Of a stretch of DNA of 64,000 nucleotides, positions 17,201 to 25,558 are shown piece after piece. Made by a program: the position numbers and the translations under genes. This stretch comes from an uncultured Oscillospiraceae bacterium (GTDB lineage: Bacteria; Bacillota; Clostridia; Oscillospirales; Acutalibacteraceae), in assembly GCA_900546785.1 (NCBI GenBank), contig URED01000003.1, positions 7,749-71,748 of the forward strand. The letters are read 5' to 3'. Each line of letters starts with the position of its first letter. The stretch's first letter is position 1. The notes under the pieces were generated by a model. It had not been told where the DNA came from, made no database searches, and saw only the letters and a list, made by a program, of their open reading frames with translations.

Positions 17201-18445
17201 TTACGCCCTTTTATATTCCTTAAAATACCCCTCCGGGTGGATCGTATGATCATCATGCGGATTAAAATGGCTGAGATCCCCGCAGGCGAGCAGCGATGCG
17301 CGCTGAACAGCGTAATTGCCGAAGCGGCGGCGTATATCGTCCACCGCGCGTTCCACCTTTTCCAGCTTTTCGTGCCGTTCCACACTGCCGGCAAGATCGA
17401 ACTGCAAAAGTTCCTGCCCGAAATCAAAGACCGTAACGCCCACGCTGCGCAGGGGCCTGCGCCAATCATAGTTTGCCCGGAAAAGCGCCATTGCGCCCGC
17501 AATGATCTCCGAGGAAACATCGGTATACATTTTAAGCCTTGCCTGGCGGGTAAAACTTCTCAGATCGCAGTCCCTTACGGAGATCGAGACGCCCCTGCCC
17601 TTTACGCCGTGCTCACGCAGGCGCCTTGCAACGCTTTCCGCAAGCACCGTCATAACGGTCTTAACGTCCTCGTCATTCACCATATCGCGCGGGGTGGTTG
17701 TGGAATTGCCGATGCTTTTGATTGCCTGCTCATCGTCCATATCACAAACGGGCGTGGTATCCAGCCCGTTTGCAAAGGTATACAGCACCTCTCCGTTTTT
17801 GCCGAAGACCGATTTCAGAAACTCCTGCCCCGAATTTGCAAGCTCCCCCACCGTATAGATACCGTAGGAATTCAGCTTTCTTTTTGTTGCCGGGCCTACA
17901 AAAAGCAGATCGGAACAAGGGCTCTTCCATACGATATCCTTGTAATTTTCATGATCTATGACGGTAACCGCGTCCGGCTTTTTGTAATCCGAACCGAATT
18001 TGGCAAAAATTTTATTCCATGAAACGCCGATGCTGACCGTTATGCCGAGTTCGTATTTTACGCGGCGGCGGATCTCCTGCGCTATGGCGGCAGGGCTTTT
18101 CTGCGCGCCGGTAACGTCTATCCAGTTTTCATCCAGCCCGAACGGCTCGATCTGCCGCGAATAATCCCTATATATATTGCGCGCCATTTTTGAAAAGCGG
18201 ATATAGAGCGGAAAATTCGGCGGCACTACGATAAGATCAGGGCATTTCCGCCTTGCCTGCCACAGCGGTTCGCCTGTTGCAATGCCGTATTTTGCAGCGA
18301 TCTCATTTTTTGTTAAAATGATCCCGCGGCGCTCCTCTGCACTGCCGCCTACGGCAACGGGCTTATCCCGTATTTCCGGGCGGTGCAGGCATTCCACGGA
18401 GGCATAAAATTTATTGCAGTCTATATGAAGTATTGCACGCTCCAC
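17201..18445 (-). CDS. dinB: DNA polymerase IV (Y family)
   Basis: Translesion polymerase of 414 residues. The catalytic palm begins ILHIDCNKFYASVECL (metal-binding Asp at residue 9), with PFGLDENWIDVTG carrying the second acidic motif (normally SIDE; here DEN) and a helix-hairpin-helix and little-finger region after about 170. It lacks an obvious beta-clamp motif at the extreme C-terminus. The start is GTG, giving MERAILHIDCNK. Directly upstream lies a consensus promoter overlapped by a LexA box, so SOS induction is very likely. The small gene at 16936 follows in the same transcript. The DEN for DE change in the second motif deserves a look but the acidic pair is kept. Confidence 0.93.
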   Translation of the reverse strand: MERAILHIDCNKFYASVECLHRPEIRDKPVAVGGSAEERRGIILTKNEIAAKYGIATGEPLWQARRKCPDLIVVPPNFPLYIRFSKMARNIYRDYSRQIEPFGLDENWIDVTGAQKSPAAIAQEIRRRVKYELGITVSIGVSWNKIFAKFGSDYKKPDAVTVIDHENYKDIVWKSPCSDLLFVGPATKRKLNSYGIYTVGELANSGQEFLKSVFGKNGEVLYTFANGLDTTPVCDMDDEQAIKSIGNSTTTPRDMVNDEDVKTVMTVLAESVARRLREHGVKGRGVSISVRDCDLRSFTRQARLKMYTDVSSEIIAGAMALFRANYDWRRPLRSVGVTVFDFGQELLQFDLAGSVERHEKLEKVERAVDDIRRRFGNYAVQRASLLACGDLSHFNPHDDHTIHPEGYFKEYKRA

Positions 18446-18464
18446 TGCTTTTCCCTTCTTTTTT

Positions 18465-18507
18465 CGAACTTTTGTTCTATTATATACCCTGTTTCTTTCC
18501 TTGTCAA
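18465..18507 (-). promoter_or_regulatory. SOS promoter of dinB: sigma-70 promoter with LexA box
   Basis: Minus strand: -35 TTGACA (18502-18507), 17-base spacer, -10 TATAAT (18479-18484), followed at once by AGAACAAAAGTTCG (18465-18478), the Gram-positive LexA/DinR operator (GAAC-N4-GTTC). The operator would cover the transcription start. Confidence 0.88.
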
Positions 18508-18588
18508 CACACTTAGAACAAAGAAATCTAAGAAATAAAAGGAAAGCCCATATGCGCGTGTTTTGAAACGATGCGGTAAAAGCGGCTA

Positions 18589-18617
18589 TTGACTATAAAT
18601 TTAAAATACTTTATACT
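18589..18617 (+). promoter_or_regulatory. Promoter for the HprK-like gene
   Basis: Plus strand TTGACT (18589-18594), 17-base spacer, TATACT (18612-18617), about 50 bases before the ATG at 18668. Confidence 0.65.
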
Positions 18618-18667
18618 ATAATCAAACTAAAGTTAAATAAGACTAACTCAAAAACGAGGTTTCATAC

Positions 18668-19384
18668 ATGGCAGTTTGCGACATAGCGGGTCTCAGAGTA
18701 GATATTAAGAATATGGTGGGCAGAACGGGAAAGCAGGCGCAGCCCTATCTTTCCGAAGATCAGGACGAAAGCAATGTGGATATCGTTATAAACGTATCGC
18801 CCCAGCGCGTAGAGGCCGCAAGAAAGGAACACCCGGAGCTGAACAGCGACGACTGGGAATACATGCTGACCGGCAGTGATTTTTACACGGCGCTCATAGG
18901 CTTTGACGGGATCCTGCTGCACTCGTCCTGCATTGCCGTGGACGGCGTTGCCTATGCCTTTTCGGCAGACAGCGGCACGGGAAAATCCACGCACACCGCC
19001 CTTTGGCTCAAGCATTTCGGAGAACGCGCGCATATGGTGAACGACGACAAGCCCGCTTTAAGAATAATAGACGGTAAGGTTTACGCCTGCGGCACGCCGT
19101 GGAGCGGAAAATATGATTATTCCACGCCGGAGCTGGTGCCGCTTGCCGGAATATGCTTTCTTGAAAGAAGCGAAACGAACCACATAAAAAAAGCGGACAC
19201 CGCCAAAGCCATATACAACATTTTTGCGCAGACGGTGAGAAAGCTCGGCGCGCAGAGAATGGAAAAGCTTATGGACGTGCTGGACAGGATATTCAAGCTG
19301 GTGCCGATCTGGGAGCTTGGCTGCAACATAAGCGACGAAGCCGTTTTGACCTCCTATAACGCCATGAAACCGAAAGCGGACTGA
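18668..19384 (+). CDS. HprK-like P-loop kinase-fold protein of unknown function
   Basis: 238 residues. The C-terminal two thirds carry a P-loop SADSGTGKSTHTALW (about residues 98-112), a following VNDDKPALRI segment (acidic pair as in HprK/PEPCK kinases) and GTPWSGKYDYSTP. This is the HPr kinase/PEP carboxykinase-like fold, but the HprK signature ELRGIG and the HprK N-terminal domain are absent, so it is not a second HPr kinase. Homologues occur beside peptide-maturation genes in other bacteria; nothing like that is seen here. It has its own promoter and is followed after two bases by a 49-residue membrane protein. Confidence 0.7.
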   Translation: MAVCDIAGLRVDIKNMVGRTGKQAQPYLSEDQDESNVDIVINVSPQRVEAARKEHPELNSDDWEYMLTGSDFYTALIGFDGILLHSSCIAVDGVAYAFSADSGTGKSTHTALWLKHFGERAHMVNDDKPALRIIDGKVYACGTPWSGKYDYSTPELVPLAGICFLERSETNHIKKADTAKAIYNIFAQTVRKLGAQRMEKLMDVLDRIFKLVPIWELGCNISDEAVLTSYNAMKPKAD

Positions 19385-19386
19385 CT

Positions 19387-19536
19387 ATGAAAAACACGAT
19401 CCTCATATTTACCGCCGCTGTGATTTTGGTAATTCTGTGCGCGGTTTTTCTGGAATGGCACGGAACCGGAATAGTAGCAGGCGCCGCCGCAGTCCTCTAT
19501 TATCTGAACTACAGGCACGAAAAAAAAGAAAAATAA
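19387..19536 (+). CDS. Tiny membrane protein coupled to the HprK-like gene
   Basis: 49 residues: MKNTILIFTAAVIL, a first hydrophobic helix (about 4-22), a short polar link with WHG, a second hydrophobic stretch (about 27-40) and a basic tail ending HEKKEK. The ATG is two bases after the upstream stop, so translation is probably coupled; no strong ribosome site of its own is seen. A terminator follows within 20 bases. No known family recognised. Its co-transcription with the kinase-fold protein suggests a membrane anchor or partner, which is inference. Confidence 0.6.
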   Translation: MKNTILIFTAAVILVILCAVFLEWHGTGIVAGAAAVLYYLNYRHEKKEK

Positions 19537-19556
19537 CAATAATACAAATCAAAGAT

Positions 19557-19590
19557 GAAAAGGAAAGGCAATACACGCCTTTCCTTTTTA
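19557..19590 (+). terminator. Intrinsic terminator
   Basis: AAAAGGAAAGGC (19557-19568) pairs with GCCTTTCCTTTT, followed by T-rich sequence; ends the HprK-like transcript. Confidence 0.85.
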
Positions 19591-19672
19591 TTGTTCTGCA
19601 CTTCAAAATAGGGGAAACAAATAATGTATCACCTAAAATGAAAACAAAAATTATTATGATTTCAGCTTCGCA

Positions 19673-21715
19673 TTAAATGATGAACAAGCCGATACGGTAA
19701 ACGATGAACGTTACGATCCACGCGACGGCAAGCTGAAATACCGCCGTAAAGCCCATCCACGCCCAGCTGTTTGATTCCTTGCGGATCGTGGCGAGCGCAG
19801 CGGCACACGGGATATAGAGCAGGCAGAAGACCATAAGGCAGAACGCATTGAGCGTGCCGAAGCCGATACCCGAGAGAGCCGATGAAAACGCCTGCATACC
19901 GGCGTCCGAGCCGGCGTTCACGATGCCGAACAGAACCGCGCAGCTGGAAACGACGACCTCTTTTGCGGAGATACCGGCGATCAGCGCAACAACGATCTGC
20001 CAGAAGCCAAGCCCGATCGGTGCGAATACGGGAACGAGCCATTTGCCGATCACGGCGCCGAAGCTGTTTGAAGTATCCGCGGCAAAGCCGGACGGGCCGA
20101 AATTGAGCAGCGCCCAGATGATGATGGTTGCAATAAAGATGGTGGAGCCTGCCTTGCCGAGGTAATCCTTTACCTTTTCCCAAACATAGATGCCCACGGT
20201 GCGCGCATCCGGTAATTTATATTCGGGCAGCTCGATCATAAGATAATTTTCACTTTTTTTGCGGTCAAAGATATGCAGGATCGCGGATACAAGGATTGCC
20301 ACAACGATGCCGATCAGGTACATGGAATAGGCAACGAGCATGGCATTGTCGCCGAAGAACATTTCCGCAAAAAGGATATAGATGGTAAGCCTTGCGTTAC
20401 AGCTCATAAACGGCGTAACGAGCATAACTTTATACCGATCGCGCTTATTTTCAAGCGCGCGGGACGCCATGATGGCGGGAACCGTACAGCCGAAGCCCAG
20501 CAGCATGGGGATAAAGGCTTTGCCGGAAAGACCGAGGCGGCTCATGATACCCTCCATAACATAGGCAACACGCGCCATATAGCCGCTGTCCTCCAAAAGC
20601 GCAAGGCAAAGAAACAGGATCAGGATATTCGGCAGGAACGTAACGATGGTGCCCACGCCGGCTATGATGCCGTCCACAACAAGCGAGGTGACGACATCGC
20701 CGGCGTTTATGGCGGCAAGCCCCGCCGTGACGGCGTTTGAAATAAAATCTATACCAAGCTCAAACCAGCCCTTGATCCAATCCCCTACCGTAAAGGTGAG
20801 GAAAAACGTGACCGCCATGATACCGAGAAAAACAGGTATGCCCCAGATCTTACTTGTTAGGACCTTATCCACTTTTTCCGTAAACATATCCTGCTTTTGC
20901 TTGTGGAGCAGCACCTCATCAATGATCTCGCTTATAAAATCATACTTTTGGTTTATGATATCCGATTCATAGCTGCGGTCTATGACCTGCGGCAGATCAA
21001 CAGGGTATTTTTTTGTGATCTCCGTATCCTTTTCAAGCAGCTTAATGGCGTGCCAGCGGTAATTTGTAAGATCGGGATATTTCTTTTTGAGTTCCGGGAT
21101 GATCCAATCTATCTTATCCTCGATCGTATCCGAATATACCATGGCAAATTCGGAATGATGATCGTGCGCATGAGCGGTCTTTGAGGCATGGTTATGTATG
21201 AGCCGATCCGGCGCGGTAACGCCTTTATGGTGCACGGCGGCGTGCAGCAGCACATCCAGCCCGCGGCGTTTTCTTGCCGAAACGGGCACAACGGGTATGC
21301 CCAGCATCTCCGGCAGACGGTGCAGGTCTATCTCCATACCGCGCTTTTCAACAATATCCATCATATTGAGCGCGAGAACGACCGGCTTGCCGAGCTCCAG
21401 CAGCTGAAGCGTGAGATACAGGCTTCTTTCAAGTGCGGAGGCGTCCGCAACATTGATGATAACATCCACATCACCGCTTAATATAAAATTGCGGGAAACC
21501 GTTTCTTCCATGGTATAGGAGGTAAGGCTGTAGGTGCCGGGCAGATCCACAAGATGAATATCCATATCATGCGCCTTGATCGCACCCTCTACCTTTTCCA
21601 CCGTTACGCCGGGCCAGTTGGCAACCTTTAAATTGGCGCCGGTATAGGCGTTAAAGAGCGTTGTTTTGCCGCAGTTGGGATTGCCGATAAAACCGATTGT
21701 CATTTTACCACTCAT
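19673..21715 (-). CDS. feoB: Ferrous iron transporter FeoB
   Basis: Inner-membrane Fe(II) transporter of 680 residues. The N-terminal G domain has GNPNCGKTTLFNAYTG (G1, 11-26), DLPGTYSL (G3), NMMD (G4) and VSARKRRG (G5). A helical GDI-like domain follows, then, from about residue 290, the transmembrane part with two Gate motifs: LLGFGCTVPAIMASR and the second around ISAKEVVVSSCAVLFG. A histidine-rich stretch (HNHASKTAHAHDHH, about 188-201) between G domain and GDI region may bind metal. It overlaps feoA by four bases. No FeoC is seen. Confidence 0.96.
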   Translation of the reverse strand: MSGKMTIGFIGNPNCGKTTLFNAYTGANLKVANWPGVTVEKVEGAIKAHDMDIHLVDLPGTYSLTSYTMEETVSRNFILSGDVDVIINVADASALERSLYLTLQLLELGKPVVLALNMMDIVEKRGMEIDLHRLPEMLGIPVVPVSARKRRGLDVLLHAAVHHKGVTAPDRLIHNHASKTAHAHDHHSEFAMVYSDTIEDKIDWIIPELKKKYPDLTNYRWHAIKLLEKDTEITKKYPVDLPQVIDRSYESDIINQKYDFISEIIDEVLLHKQKQDMFTEKVDKVLTSKIWGIPVFLGIMAVTFFLTFTVGDWIKGWFELGIDFISNAVTAGLAAINAGDVVTSLVVDGIIAGVGTIVTFLPNILILFLCLALLEDSGYMARVAYVMEGIMSRLGLSGKAFIPMLLGFGCTVPAIMASRALENKRDRYKVMLVTPFMSCNARLTIYILFAEMFFGDNAMLVAYSMYLIGIVVAILVSAILHIFDRKKSENYLMIELPEYKLPDARTVGIYVWEKVKDYLGKAGSTIFIATIIIWALLNFGPSGFAADTSNSFGAVIGKWLVPVFAPIGLGFWQIVVALIAGISAKEVVVSSCAVLFGIVNAGSDAGMQAFSSALSGIGFGTLNAFCLMVFCLLYIPCAAALATIRKESNSWAWMGFTAVFQLAVAWIVTFIVYRIGLFII

Positions 21716-21954
21716 ACAGCCCGCCTCACTTCAATATTTTTTGTTATGTTATAGCCGAGAGCAAAGCGAGTGCCCCTGAGCTTTATGATCAGAATGCCCT
21801 TGCCTTTTCTGTTTATAACGGAGACCGGGGTTTCCTTCGTCATTCCCAGGGCTTCAAGCCTGCGCTCCATCTGAAAAGGCAGGTTTATATTTTCAACGAT
21901 ACAGATATCTCCTATCTGCGCGTCTTTCAGCAGCATAATGCCGCCACCTCCCAA
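21712..21954 (-). CDS. feoA: FeoA, SH3-like accessory protein of iron transport
   Basis: 80 residues with the SH3-like FeoA fold: AQIGDICIVENINLPFQMERRLEALGM, then GILIIKLRGTRFALGYNITKNI. It is needed for FeoB transport in other bacteria. Its stop overlaps the feoB ATG by four bases. A GGGAGGTGGCGGC ribosome region precedes the ATG and a good promoter lies at 21993-22021. No convincing Fur or DtxR box was found. Confidence 0.93.
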   Translation of the reverse strand: MGGGGIMLLKDAQIGDICIVENINLPFQMERRLEALGMTKETPVSVINRKGKGILIIKLRGTRFALGYNITKNIEVRRAV

Positions 21955-21992
21955 AGCTATTCAACATGTCCATAATTCTGTAATTTATATAT

Positions 21993-22021
21993 ATTCTACA
22001 TATATAAAATAATTCAGTCAA
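21993..22021 (-). promoter_or_regulatory. Promoter for feoAB
   Basis: Minus strand TTGACT (22016-22021), 17-base spacer, TAGAAT (21993-21998), about 40 bases before feoA. Confidence 0.65.
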
Positions 22022-22024
22022 GCA

Positions 22025-22063
22025 AAATTAAAAAATAAAACGCGCTGTGAGGGCGCGTTTTTA
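22025..22063 (-). terminator. Intrinsic terminator after the rRNA methyltransferase gene
   Basis: Stem AAAACGCGC (22037-22045) with GCGCGTTTT (22053-22061), directly after the stop codon; the minus strand continues T-rich. Confidence 0.75.
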
Positions 22064-23179
22064 TCATTTGAAGTACATATAATAACGGCATCTTATCATG
22101 CCGTTATAGAGCTTACGCTGTTTATCCGCCTTTCTGCCGAACGCCTTTTCAAACTCCTCGTCAGGAGAGATGATGCCGTAGCTCCAGCCGTGCATCTTAG
22201 GGAATTTTTTACCCATAATTCTATAAATTTCCTCTGCGGCAGACAGATCCAGCATTCTTTCGCCGTAGGGCGGGTTGGTGACAAGCGTGCCCTTATCGCT
22301 CTGCGGCGCAAAATCCTTTATATCCTGAACGCCGAGACGCATAAAATCATAGACGCCGGCATTTTTGGCATTTTGGGCGGTAAGCCTTATACATTCCGGG
22401 GATAGATCACTGCCGTACGCAATAAAATCCGTATCCTTTTTAACAAGGCTTTTTGCCTGTTCGCGCTCATTGTGCCAGATCTTACCGTCAAAGAGCTCCC
22501 ATTTCTCGGAGGAAAAAGCCCTGTTTATGCCGGGCGCAATATGATTGGCAAGCAAGGCGCCCTCTATCAATATCGTTCCGCTGCCGCAGAACGGATCGTA
22601 AAGCGAATGGTAATGGCGCAGCTTGGAAAGCGAACACATGGCGGCGGCAAGCGTTTCCCGTATAGGGGCGGCGTTTGCCTGCGGGCGGTAGCCGCGCTTA
22701 TGCAGTCCTGTTCCGGAGGTATCGAGCATGATAACGGCTTCGTCTTTGATAATGGAAAACTGTATCTGATGAACGGTATCCGTTTCCGGCAGCCATTCTA
22801 TACCGTAATCTGCCGAAAGGCTCTTGGCGACTGCTTTTTTAATGATCCGCTGGCAATCCGGCACGGAATGGAGCGTGGAAGAAACACTGTGCCCTTTCAC
22901 CGGGAAAGCGTCATTCTTGCCAATAAAATCGCTCCAGTTCAATTTTTCCACGTTATCAAAAAGCTCCGTAAAAGAGGCGGCATAAAACCTGCCCAGCACG
23001 ATCAAGATTCGCTCCGCAAATCGGCAGCAGATATTTGCGCGGGCAAGGATCTCTTCACCGCCGTCAAAAAACACTCTGCCGTTTTCCGCGGCAACATGCT
23101 CCGCGCCCATCTGCCTGAGCTCATCTGCAACAAGCCCCTCCAAGCCGAAAAGGCACGGGGCAACCATGGATAGATACAT
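22064..23179 (-). CDS. THUMP-domain RNA N2-guanine methyltransferase (RlmL/YpsC-like)
   Basis: 371 residues: ferredoxin-like and THUMP N-terminal part (to about 155), then a Rossmann SAM-dependent methyltransferase with YDPFCGSGTILIEGALLA (SAM site, about 192-209), YGSDLSPECIRLT and the catalytic NPPYGERM (about 299-306). This layout is that of bacterial RlmL/YcbY first domain and Bacillus YpsC, which methylate 23S rRNA; the exact base is inferred. It follows the fumarase gene after 17 bases and is closed by a terminator. Earlier annotations call such proteins DNA adenine methylases, which is unlikely here. Confidence 0.88.
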   Translation of the reverse strand: MYLSMVAPCLFGLEGLVADELRQMGAEHVAAENGRVFFDGGEEILARANICCRFAERILIVLGRFYAASFTELFDNVEKLNWSDFIGKNDAFPVKGHSVSSTLHSVPDCQRIIKKAVAKSLSADYGIEWLPETDTVHQIQFSIIKDEAVIMLDTSGTGLHKRGYRPQANAAPIRETLAAAMCSLSKLRHYHSLYDPFCGSGTILIEGALLANHIAPGINRAFSSEKWELFDGKIWHNEREQAKSLVKKDTDFIAYGSDLSPECIRLTAQNAKNAGVYDFMRLGVQDIKDFAPQSDKGTLVTNPPYGERMLDLSAAEEIYRIMGKKFPKMHGWSYGIISPDEEFEKAFGRKADKQRKLYNGMIRCRYYMYFK

Positions 23180-23196
23180 ATGATAATTCCTTTAAA

Positions 23197-24042
23197 TCAA
23201 ATTTGAGCCGATGCGTGGCGCGTTACGTGGCAGCCGATATTGACGGCAACGGGCAGACCGGCTATATGCGTGGGATATGTTTCAATATTTACGGCAAGGG
23301 CCGTGGTATTTCCGCCGAAGCCCTGCGGGCCGATATCGAGAGTATTTAGTTTTTTAAGGATATCGCTTTCCATTTGGGCATAGTTTTCATTTTTATTTCT
23401 TTGAGAAACGGGGCGGCAGAGCGCCTTTTTTGCAAGCACGGCGCTGTATTCAAAATCTCCGCCGATACCAACGCCCACTACAACGGGCGGGCAGGGATTG
23501 GATCCGGCTTTTTGAACAGTATCCACAACAAAACCGATGATATCTTCTTTTTTTGCGCTTGGGGTAAACATTTTCAGCGCGCTCATATTTTCACTGCCGA
23601 AGCCCTTGGGGGCGGCGGTGAGCGTTATCTTATCTCCCGGCACGATGCGCGTGTGGATAACGGCGGGGGTATTGTCGTTCGTATTTACACGGTCAAAGAA
23701 AGGATCGCGCACCACGGATTTTCTGAGCAGCCCGTCCGTATAGCCCTCTGCAACCCCGCGGTTGACGGCATCTTCAAAATTTTCCCCGGAAATATGGACG
23801 TCCTGCCCGATCTCGGCAAAAATGACTGCCATGCCCGTATCCTGGCAGACCGGTATATCAAGCTCCTGCGCGGCGCTGATATTTGCCTGAAGATCAGATA
23901 GCACGGACTTTGCCGTAGCGTTTTTCTCTGCCGCTTCAGAACAGGAAATGCAGTTTACCAGATCTGCCGGCAAAAGCTTATTTGACTGAATCACAAGCTC
24001 TTTTACGGTTTCGGTTATAAACTTTGATGAAACTTCCCTCAT
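23197..24042 (-). CDS. Class I fumarate hydratase, alpha subunit (no beta subunit beside it)
   Basis: 281 residues from the chosen ATG (24042), which has AGGAG five bases upstream; a seven-codon longer frame holds that ribosome site inside itself. The iron-sulfur fumarase N-terminal domain is clear: PVCQDTGMAVIFAEIG with a cluster cysteine, NPCPPVVVGVGIGG with a second, and IGCHVTRHA at the end with a third. The enzyme hydrates fumarate to malate; the related tartrate dehydratase alpha subunit (TtdA) cannot be excluded. The matching beta subunit, normally the next gene, is absent: an rRNA methyltransferase follows and ftsB precedes. Confidence 0.85.
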   Translation of the reverse strand: MREVSSKFITETVKELVIQSNKLLPADLVNCISCSEAAEKNATAKSVLSDLQANISAAQELDIPVCQDTGMAVIFAEIGQDVHISGENFEDAVNRGVAEGYTDGLLRKSVVRDPFFDRVNTNDNTPAVIHTRIVPGDKITLTAAPKGFGSENMSALKMFTPSAKKEDIIGFVVDTVQKAGSNPCPPVVVGVGIGGDFEYSAVLAKKALCRPVSQRNKNENYAQMESDILKKLNTLDIGPQGFGGNTTALAVNIETYPTHIAGLPVAVNIGCHVTRHASAQI

Positions 24043-24102
24043 ACTTACTCCTATCTTTATCAAAAAACAAGCCGAGAGAGTTCCCGGCTTGGAGTTGACG
24101 TA

Positions 24103-24438
24103 TTAAAATTGCAAAATTGAATCCGAAGAACCTGCCGCATCGTAAAAAACGATCTCCCCGGATTTAACATAGCCCTTTTCGCGCGCTTTTTGCTCTATAT
24201 AAGCATCGCGGTCATCGGAATCCAAGATCTCTTCCAGCGCTTCGTTTTCCTTTAACTGATCGTTAAGCTGCTCTGTATAAGCCGCCTGCTGATTTTTAAG
24301 TCTGTTTATATCCGCCGCCTGAGACACGATAAAGCCCGAGCAACAGAAAAACATAATTACAAGCGCGACGGCAACGGCAGATACCCTGAACTTTCTGCTT
24401 TTAACCATGCGGATCACTGTTTCTTTCATTCTTTCCAC
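24103..24438 (-). CDS. divIC: Septum formation initiator (FtsB/DivIC family)
   Basis: 111 residues: basic cytoplasmic N-terminus, one transmembrane helix (about 17-38), then a coiled coil (about 40-75, INRLKNQQAAYTEQLNDQL) and the conserved AREKGYVKSGEIVFY ending. Bitopic divisome protein that partners FtsL and FtsQ/DivIB at the septum. It overlaps the yabQ 3' end by 38 bases and closes the spoVB-mazG-hup-rqcP-yabP-yabQ block in the same order as in Bacillus (where divIC is also last), which supports the name. Confidence 0.9.
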   Translation of the reverse strand: MERMKETVIRMVKSRKFRVSAVAVALVIMFFCCSGFIVSQAADINRLKNQQAAYTEQLNDQLKENEALEEILDSDDRDAYIEQKAREKGYVKSGEIVFYDAAGSSDSILQF

Positions 24439-24868
24439 CCGATTTTTTCTTTTTCCCCTTGCGGGCGCCTTTAAATTTACGTAAAGGCTTTTTGCTTAAC
24501 ACAACAACATTATAATACAGGTGCTTCAGTAATTGCAACAGTTTTTTTATGAAGCGGGCGATTTTTTTTAAGATTTTTCTTATAAAACCCGCTATAGTGC
24601 TTTGAAAACGGGCTGTTAGCCTGAAAACGGTAAGGATATAGACAACAAGTCCCAAAAAATATGCTGTAAAGTAAATAGCCCTTACAATGCCGTTGTTATA
24701 CCCGAGCAGAAGAATGAAAAACAGGAGCGAATAAAGAACGAAAAAGAAAAAATCCAGCAGAAAAACAGCCGCTTTATTTCTGAAAACAAAGCGCAGAAAG
24801 CGAAAAAAATCATAAATGATCCCCATCAAAAAGCCGCAGACAAGAAACTGAAAAGCGTTATCAAGCAC
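24401..24868 (-). CDS. yabQ: Spore cortex biosynthesis protein YabQ
   Basis: About 155 residues from a GTG at 24868 that overlaps the yabP stop by eight bases; the open frame continues further upstream to 24949 but that part lies within yabP. Four to five hydrophobic segments (about residues 1-100) beginning VLDNAFQFLVCGFLMGIIYDFFRF, then a very basic tail (KGARKGKKKKSGGK). YabQ is needed for the spore cortex and sits in the outer forespore membrane in Bacillus. Position between yabP and divIC is conserved. Confidence 0.9.
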   Translation of the reverse strand: MLDNAFQFLVCGFLMGIIYDFFRFLRFVFRNKAAVFLLDFFFFVLYSLLFFILLLGYNNGIVRAIYFTAYFLGLVVYILTVFRLTARFQSTIAGFIRKILKKIARFIKKLLQLLKHLYYNVVVLSKKPLRKFKGARKGKKKKSGGKNERNSDPHG

Positions 24869-25139
24869 CGAACAGCCTCTTAAAAATATTCTTTTCCTTA
24901 GAGGTCTTGCTGCTGTAGACCATTGCCGTGATCTCTCCGCTGAGTTCAAGTATTCCCTTGGCGACGTTAAGCTCTTCTACATGCAGATTGGAGCCGCTTA
25001 CGCTGAGGCAGCCGTAATCCGTGTACGCCGTAACATTTTCCTCATCAAACGCCCCCATATCCGTTACGCCGGAAAGCGTTAGGCTGCTTCTGTTTTCAAG
25101 GCGGAGAGAATGCGGTTTTTTGCCGAATTTTTCTTCCAT
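24861..25139 (-). CDS. yabP: Sporulation protein YabP
   Basis: 92 residues, YabP/YqfC family, beta-rich, with the characteristic RLENRSSLTLSGVTDMGAFDEENV opening part (spread over residues 14-37) and LNVAKGILELSGEI. Works with YabQ in cortex formation during sporulation. Located between rqcP and yabQ as in Bacillus. The 69-base gap to rqcP is the longest gap between rqcP and yabQ, so an internal sporulation promoter is possible, but no sigma-E or sigma-K motif stood out. Confidence 0.9.
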   Translation of the reverse strand: MEEKFGKKPHSLRLENRSSLTLSGVTDMGAFDEENVTAYTDYGCLSVSGSNLHVEELNVAKGILELSGEITAMVYSSKTSKEKNIFKRLFGA

Positions 25140-25208
25140 ATATGATCACCGTTAAAATATATGAAAGAAAAAGGAAAATGATGAATAATACCCTTGATTT
25201 ATACTTTA

Positions 25209-25448
25209 TCAAAGCAGCTTATACATTTTGGCTGCGTCTTCTTTAAGCGCATGCTCGCTGACTTCAAGCACCTCATATTTTTTTGATGCAACGCCCATAT
25301 TGACGGTGATGACATCGCCGGCCTTTACATCATAGGAAGCGCGCTGCACTTTGCCGTTGACCTCTATTTTGCCCGCGTCGCACGCCTCGTTTGCAACGGT
25401 GCGTCGCTTTATAATTCTGGAAACCTTTAAATATTTATCAAGCCTCAT
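25209..25448 (-). CDS. rqcP: S4-domain RNA-binding protein RqcP (YabO)
   Basis: 79 residues consisting almost wholly of an S4 domain: MRLDKYLKVSRIIKRRTVANEACDAG then GKIEVNGKVQ. In Bacillus RqcP works with RqcH in ribosome quality control, adding alanine tails to stalled peptides. The name follows from domain, length and the mazG-yabO-yabP order; a heat-shock Hsp15-like protein has the same fold but a different context. A terminator (25520-25548) separates it from hup, so it has its own promoter or relies on readthrough. Confidence 0.9.
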   Translation of the reverse strand: MRLDKYLKVSRIIKRRTVANEACDAGKIEVNGKVQRASYDVKAGDVITVNMGVASKKYEVLEVSEHALKEDAAKMYKLL

Positions 25449-25519
25449 ACTTTATCCTTTTCCTACAGACGATATAATCAGACTGCAATATATTTTTCGT
25501 GAAAGCGTGTTTGTTGCCT

Positions 25520-25548
25520 AAAAAAAATCGGCCGCCCGCAGGCGGCCC
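25520..25548 (-). terminator. Intrinsic terminator after hup
   Basis: Stem GGCCGCC (25530-25536) with GGCGGCC (25541-25547) and a seven-base T run on the minus strand. Confidence 0.88.
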
Positions 25549-25558
25549 TGAGTTCAAT

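Noticed and set aside
18668-19384. Second HPr kinase (hprK paralogue)
   Set aside because: The P-loop fold is there, but the HprK signature and N-terminal domain are missing, so the name would be misleading.
21955-22063. Fur or DtxR box controlling feoAB
   Set aside because: The region is A+T-rich with TATATA runs, but no palindrome close to either consensus was found around the promoter.
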